A DNA stretch of 14,238 nucleotides from NCBI GenBank assembly GCA_026387595.1, contig JAPLLL010000089.1:7654-21891 (forward strand), given 5' to 3'. Below are positions 12,221 to 14,238 of the stretch, piece after piece (positions within the stretch are counted from its first letter, which is position 1; each line of letters starts with the position of its first letter). The translations under genes were made by a program, and so were the position numbers. Source of the stretch: Candidatus Omnitrophota bacterium (GTDB lineage Bacteria; Omnitrophota; Gorgyraeia; JABMQH01). Below the pieces are notes generated by a model. That model was given only the letters and a program-made list of their open reading frames with translations. It was not told the DNA's origin and ran no database searches.

Positions 12221-13306
12221 ATGCTCATGATCATCGCTCTGGCCATGCCGGGCATAGCTGGCGCGGCGCAGTCCAATACGCGCGACAGCTCATGGTCGTC
12301 CCACCCTCCGCGATGGACCGTCTCTGCGGAAGCAATCGTCTTTGACCGTGTCGGCACCGATAGTCAGACACTTGTTGAACGAATACCCGGCACCGAGGCT
12401 TTCAACAGCGTCAAGGCTACCGCCGGCACCGAGGCTCTTAACAGCACCGACCTTAAACAGGGTTTTTGCCCCGGTTTCAGGCTGGGCGCGGCCTACCATG
12501 TGGATTCCAACCATGATTTATTATTATCTTTTTTCCGCATCAGCGACTGGGACTCCACCAAATCCGTTGGCCCGGATAATCCGCTGAACTGGCTGGTGAT
12601 GAGGGCTCCCGGAGGCTTTTTCCAAACTCAGGATTTTTCATACCAGTCAATGACATGGGACTACTCCGCGAAACTTGACAATGCGGAATTCAACGTGCAG
12701 AAAAAAATATCCAGCCGGATAACCATGCTTGCCGGCTTCCGCTGGCTCCAGCTGCATGAAAATCTTCAAGGCACAACTCCGCCTGCGGATATTTTTCAGC
12801 CTACATGGAAGAGTACTAATCCGGAGTACACTCTTAATGATGTTGCGAATATTACGACGGGCACCTCGGCCCCGGTATATCCCCCTTTCTGGAATACCAG
12901 CACAACAAACGATCTCTATGGTCTCCAGATCGGAGCGGGCGGGAAACTATTCGAGCGCGGCCGTTTTTCGATTGGCGGACTGATAAAGATAGGGGGGTAT
13001 TGGAACCATGCATCAGAGTCAACCGGAGTCAGTATTGCAAAGGTTGTATACACGGCGGACGCCTCGACCAACCATGCCGCCTTTGTCGGTGACGCCGCCT
13101 TGCAGTGCAAATATCAAATTACGAGGCAGCTTACGCTGAAGTTCGGCTATCAGGCGCTCTGGCTTGACGGCGTCGCCTTGGCGCCCGGGCAGATACAAGA
13201 GACCTACAGTACATATGCGCCGGTCGCTGTGACTGCTCTCGGCGTCAATTCCGACTCCAATGTGCTTTTTCACGGCGCCACCGCGGGTTTGGAATTATCA
13301 TTTTAG
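12221..13306 (+). CDS. BBP7/Lpg1974-like outer-membrane porin
   Basis: Predicted beta-barrel, 361 aa from the only in-frame ATG near the signal peptide (MLMIIALAMPGIAGAAQ). TTG codons at 12110 and 12164 are in frame upstream; the 12164 start would supply a basic n-region, but 12110 lies inside the alpha-beta hairpin, and none has a good Shine-Dalgarno. Family-like segments: WTVSAEAIVFDR, GFRLGAAYH, FNVQKKISSRITMLAGFRWLQLHENL, NDLYGLQIGAGGKLFERGRFSIGGLIKIGGYWNHA, AAFVGDAALQCKYQITRQLTLKFGYQALWLDGVALAPGQI and the terminal FHGATAGLELSF ending in Phe. These match the BBP7/Lpg1974 porins common in Planctomycetes and relatives. Its leader carries the alpha-beta RNA element, so expression may be controlled after initiation. 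Confidence 0.8.
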   Translation: MLMIIALAMPGIAGAAQSNTRDSSWSSHPPRWTVSAEAIVFDRVGTDSQTLVERIPGTEAFNSVKATAGTEALNSTDLKQGFCPGFRLGAAYHVDSNHDLLLSFFRISDWDSTKSVGPDNPLNWLVMRAPGGFFQTQDFSYQSMTWDYSAKLDNAEFNVQKKISSRITMLAGFRWLQLHENLQGTTPPADIFQPTWKSTNPEYTLNDVANITTGTSAPVYPPFWNTSTTNDLYGLQIGAGGKLFERGRFSIGGLIKIGGYWNHASESTGVSIAKVVYTADASTNHAAFVGDAALQCKYQITRQLTLKFGYQALWLDGVALAPGQIQETYSTYAPVAVTALGVNSDSNVLFHGATAGLELSF

Positions 13307-13327
13307 AAAATTAGGTAGTGGTATTTT

Positions 13328-13437
13328 GAGGAATCCTATCTCTGATTCCAAAATTTCTTGATATAATAGGTTATTACAGCTATAATGCACCTATTGGAAT
13401 AAGAGATACCTTGCCGTAGTGATACGGGTAAGGGCTA
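13328..13437 (+). repeat. 110-bp promoter/leader repeat, copy 2 (upstream of typA)
   Basis: Second copy of 11954-12063. Hairpin 1 here is CCTTGC-CGT ... ACG-G-GTAAGG (13409-13433): relative to copy 1, T-G becomes C-G and G-C becomes G-T, so pairing is kept. After GGGCTAAATTTT the two copies diverge, and no beta hairpin is found. Confidence 0.8.
13358..13386 (+). promoter_or_regulatory. Promoter upstream of typA
   Basis: TTGATA (13358-13363), 17 nt, TATAAT (13381-13386). It predicts a leader of about 170 nt before the typA ATG. Confidence 0.75.
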
Positions 13438-13561
13438 AATTTTACGAATTTCTCGCCAGTAGAGTTACGAAGCGCTTAACAGTATCCCAAATTTCTCAAT
13501 TTTGTCTCTATTTGACCCGATCGGCGCGCTTAAAAGCAAATAAAAGAAAAGGTCCAAGCTA

Positions 13562-14238
13562 ATGCCGAATCAAAAAAGAAGAAAAGACGTGCGGAATATC
13601 GCTATAGTCGCGCACGTTGATCACGGGAAAACAACGCTTGTCGATACGCTGCTCAAATATACGGGCGCCTATAAATTCGAGGAAGGCGAAACAACTATTA
13701 TGGATTCAAACCCTCTCGAGAAAGAGAGGGGGATCACGATCTTTTCAAAGAACGCATCCTTTAATTACAAAGGGGTGCAATGTAACATTGTCGATACGCC
13801 TGGCCACGCAGATTTCGGAAGCGAGGTGGAGCGCATCCTTGAAATGGTTGATGGAGTGCTTCTACTTGTCGATGCCGTAGACGGACCCATGCCCCAGACA
13901 AAATTTGTATTAAAAAAATCCCTCGAATTGCATCTAAAGCCGATCCTTGTCATTAATAAGATCGACCGCCCCAACGCGCGCCCGGATGAGATCGCCAACA
14001 TGACGTTCGATCTCTTCTGTGAGCTCAACGCGTCCGATGAGCAGCTCGATTTTCCGATAGTTTATGCCTCCGGCCGGGACGGGTACGCCACGCTTGACCT
14101 TGACGAACCGAGTGACACTATAAAACCTCTGCTGGATACGATACTGCACAGGGTATTGCCGCCGATCGCGAATCCGGATCTTCCTTTTCAGATGCTGGTG
14201 ACGATGCTCGACCATAATTCGTATTTTGGACGCATCGC
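13562..14238 (+). CDS. typA: GTP-binding translation factor TypA/BipA, 3'-partial
   Basis: Ribosome-associated translational GTPase related to EF-G and LepA, involved in stress and cold responses and 50S assembly. The frame is open from ATG 13562 to the window end (225 codons). G1 P-loop AHVDHGKT (17-24); switch region MDSNPLEKERGIT, diagnostic for TypA; G3 DTPGHADFGSEVER; G4 NKIDRPNARPDEI; G5-like YASGRDGYA. These are followed by the inter-domain linker and the start of domain II (PDLPFQMLVTMLDHNSYFGRIA), where the window ends. The first residues (MPNQKRRKDVRN) are short and basic, as usual. AAAAGG lies about ten bases ahead of the ATG. A promoter duplicated from the porin leader lies ~180 nt upstream. 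Confidence 0.95.
   Translation, partial: MPNQKRRKDVRNIAIVAHVDHGKTTLVDTLLKYTGAYKFEEGETTIMDSNPLEKERGITIFSKNASFNYKGVQCNIVDTPGHADFGSEVERILEMVDGVLLLVDAVDGPMPQTKFVLKKSLELHLKPILVINKIDRPNARPDEIANMTFDLFCELNASDEQLDFPIVYASGRDGYATLDLDEPSDTIKPLLDTILHRVLPPIANPDLPFQMLVTMLDHNSYFGRI

Noticed and set aside
13617..13880. 87-codon plus-strand frame in another phase
   Set aside because: Shadow of typA, whose GTPase motifs are unambiguous in the frame starting at 13562.
1..14238. CRISPR array, prophage or intact insertion sequence
   Set aside because: No regularly spaced repeats, no Cas or phage genes, and no transposase frame were found; the repeats seen are dispersed and individually short.

Overview
The window reads as bacterial chromosome from an uncultured Gram-negative lineage. 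Two predicted beta-barrel proteins (a DUF3187-like protein and a BBP7/Lpg1974-like porin) and a lipoprotein with a lipobox point to an outer membrane. The BBP7-type porin, an archaeal-type Thi4 and a secreted HIQDAH/EGG/GGFHT protein resemble what I associate with Omnitrophota (OP3) and other PVC-superphylum genomes. That placement is inference from family resemblance, not a computed result.

Layout. Positions 1-4007 hold a tightly packed plus-strand operon: glycine cleavage P-protein subunit 2 (gcvPB, 5' end outside the window), a LipM-like octanoyl/lipoyl transferase, lipoyl synthase (lipA) and glutaminyl-tRNA synthetase (glnS). The first three form a glycine cleavage/lipoylation unit. Both gcvPB and glnS are frameshifted by an apparent loss of about 29-34 nt. 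Positions 4090-6740 hold a DUF3187-like outer-membrane protein and a secreted protein resembling the TraB/Tiki fold. Positions 6770-7096 hold tRNA-Leu(GAG) and tRNA-Glu(CTC); the tRNA-Leu sits between two outward-facing copies of a structured repeat.

Positions 7224-7470 hold an apparently free-standing c-di-GMP-I (GEMM) riboswitch RNA: a perfect consensus promoter, the aptamer, a purine-loop hairpin, an 11-bp closing stem and a terminator, with no gene behind it. Positions 7556-8533 are a second transcription unit: promoter, TPP riboswitch, terminator, thi4. Positions 8713-8900 look like a third small RNA unit with its own promoter and terminator. Positions 9027-10056 encode a winged-helix nucleotidyltransferase/HEPN pair behind a strong promoter with operator-like repeats. 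A metallophosphoesterase lipoprotein (10166-11929), a BBP7-like porin (12221-13306) and the start of typA/bipA (13562 to the window end) follow. The porin and typA are preceded by two copies of the same ~110-bp promoter/leader.

The most unusual signals are noncoding. One is the orphan c-di-GMP RNA. The other is a dispersed two-hairpin element, which I call alpha-beta here: an A/T-rich inverted repeat followed directly by TCCC-GA-GCnnn...nnnGC-GA-GGGA. Its stems change in compensating ways between copies while the tandem GA stays fixed. Some copies carry their own promoter and a 5' hairpin; one ends in a strong terminator, and another has a decayed terminator and leads into the porin gene.
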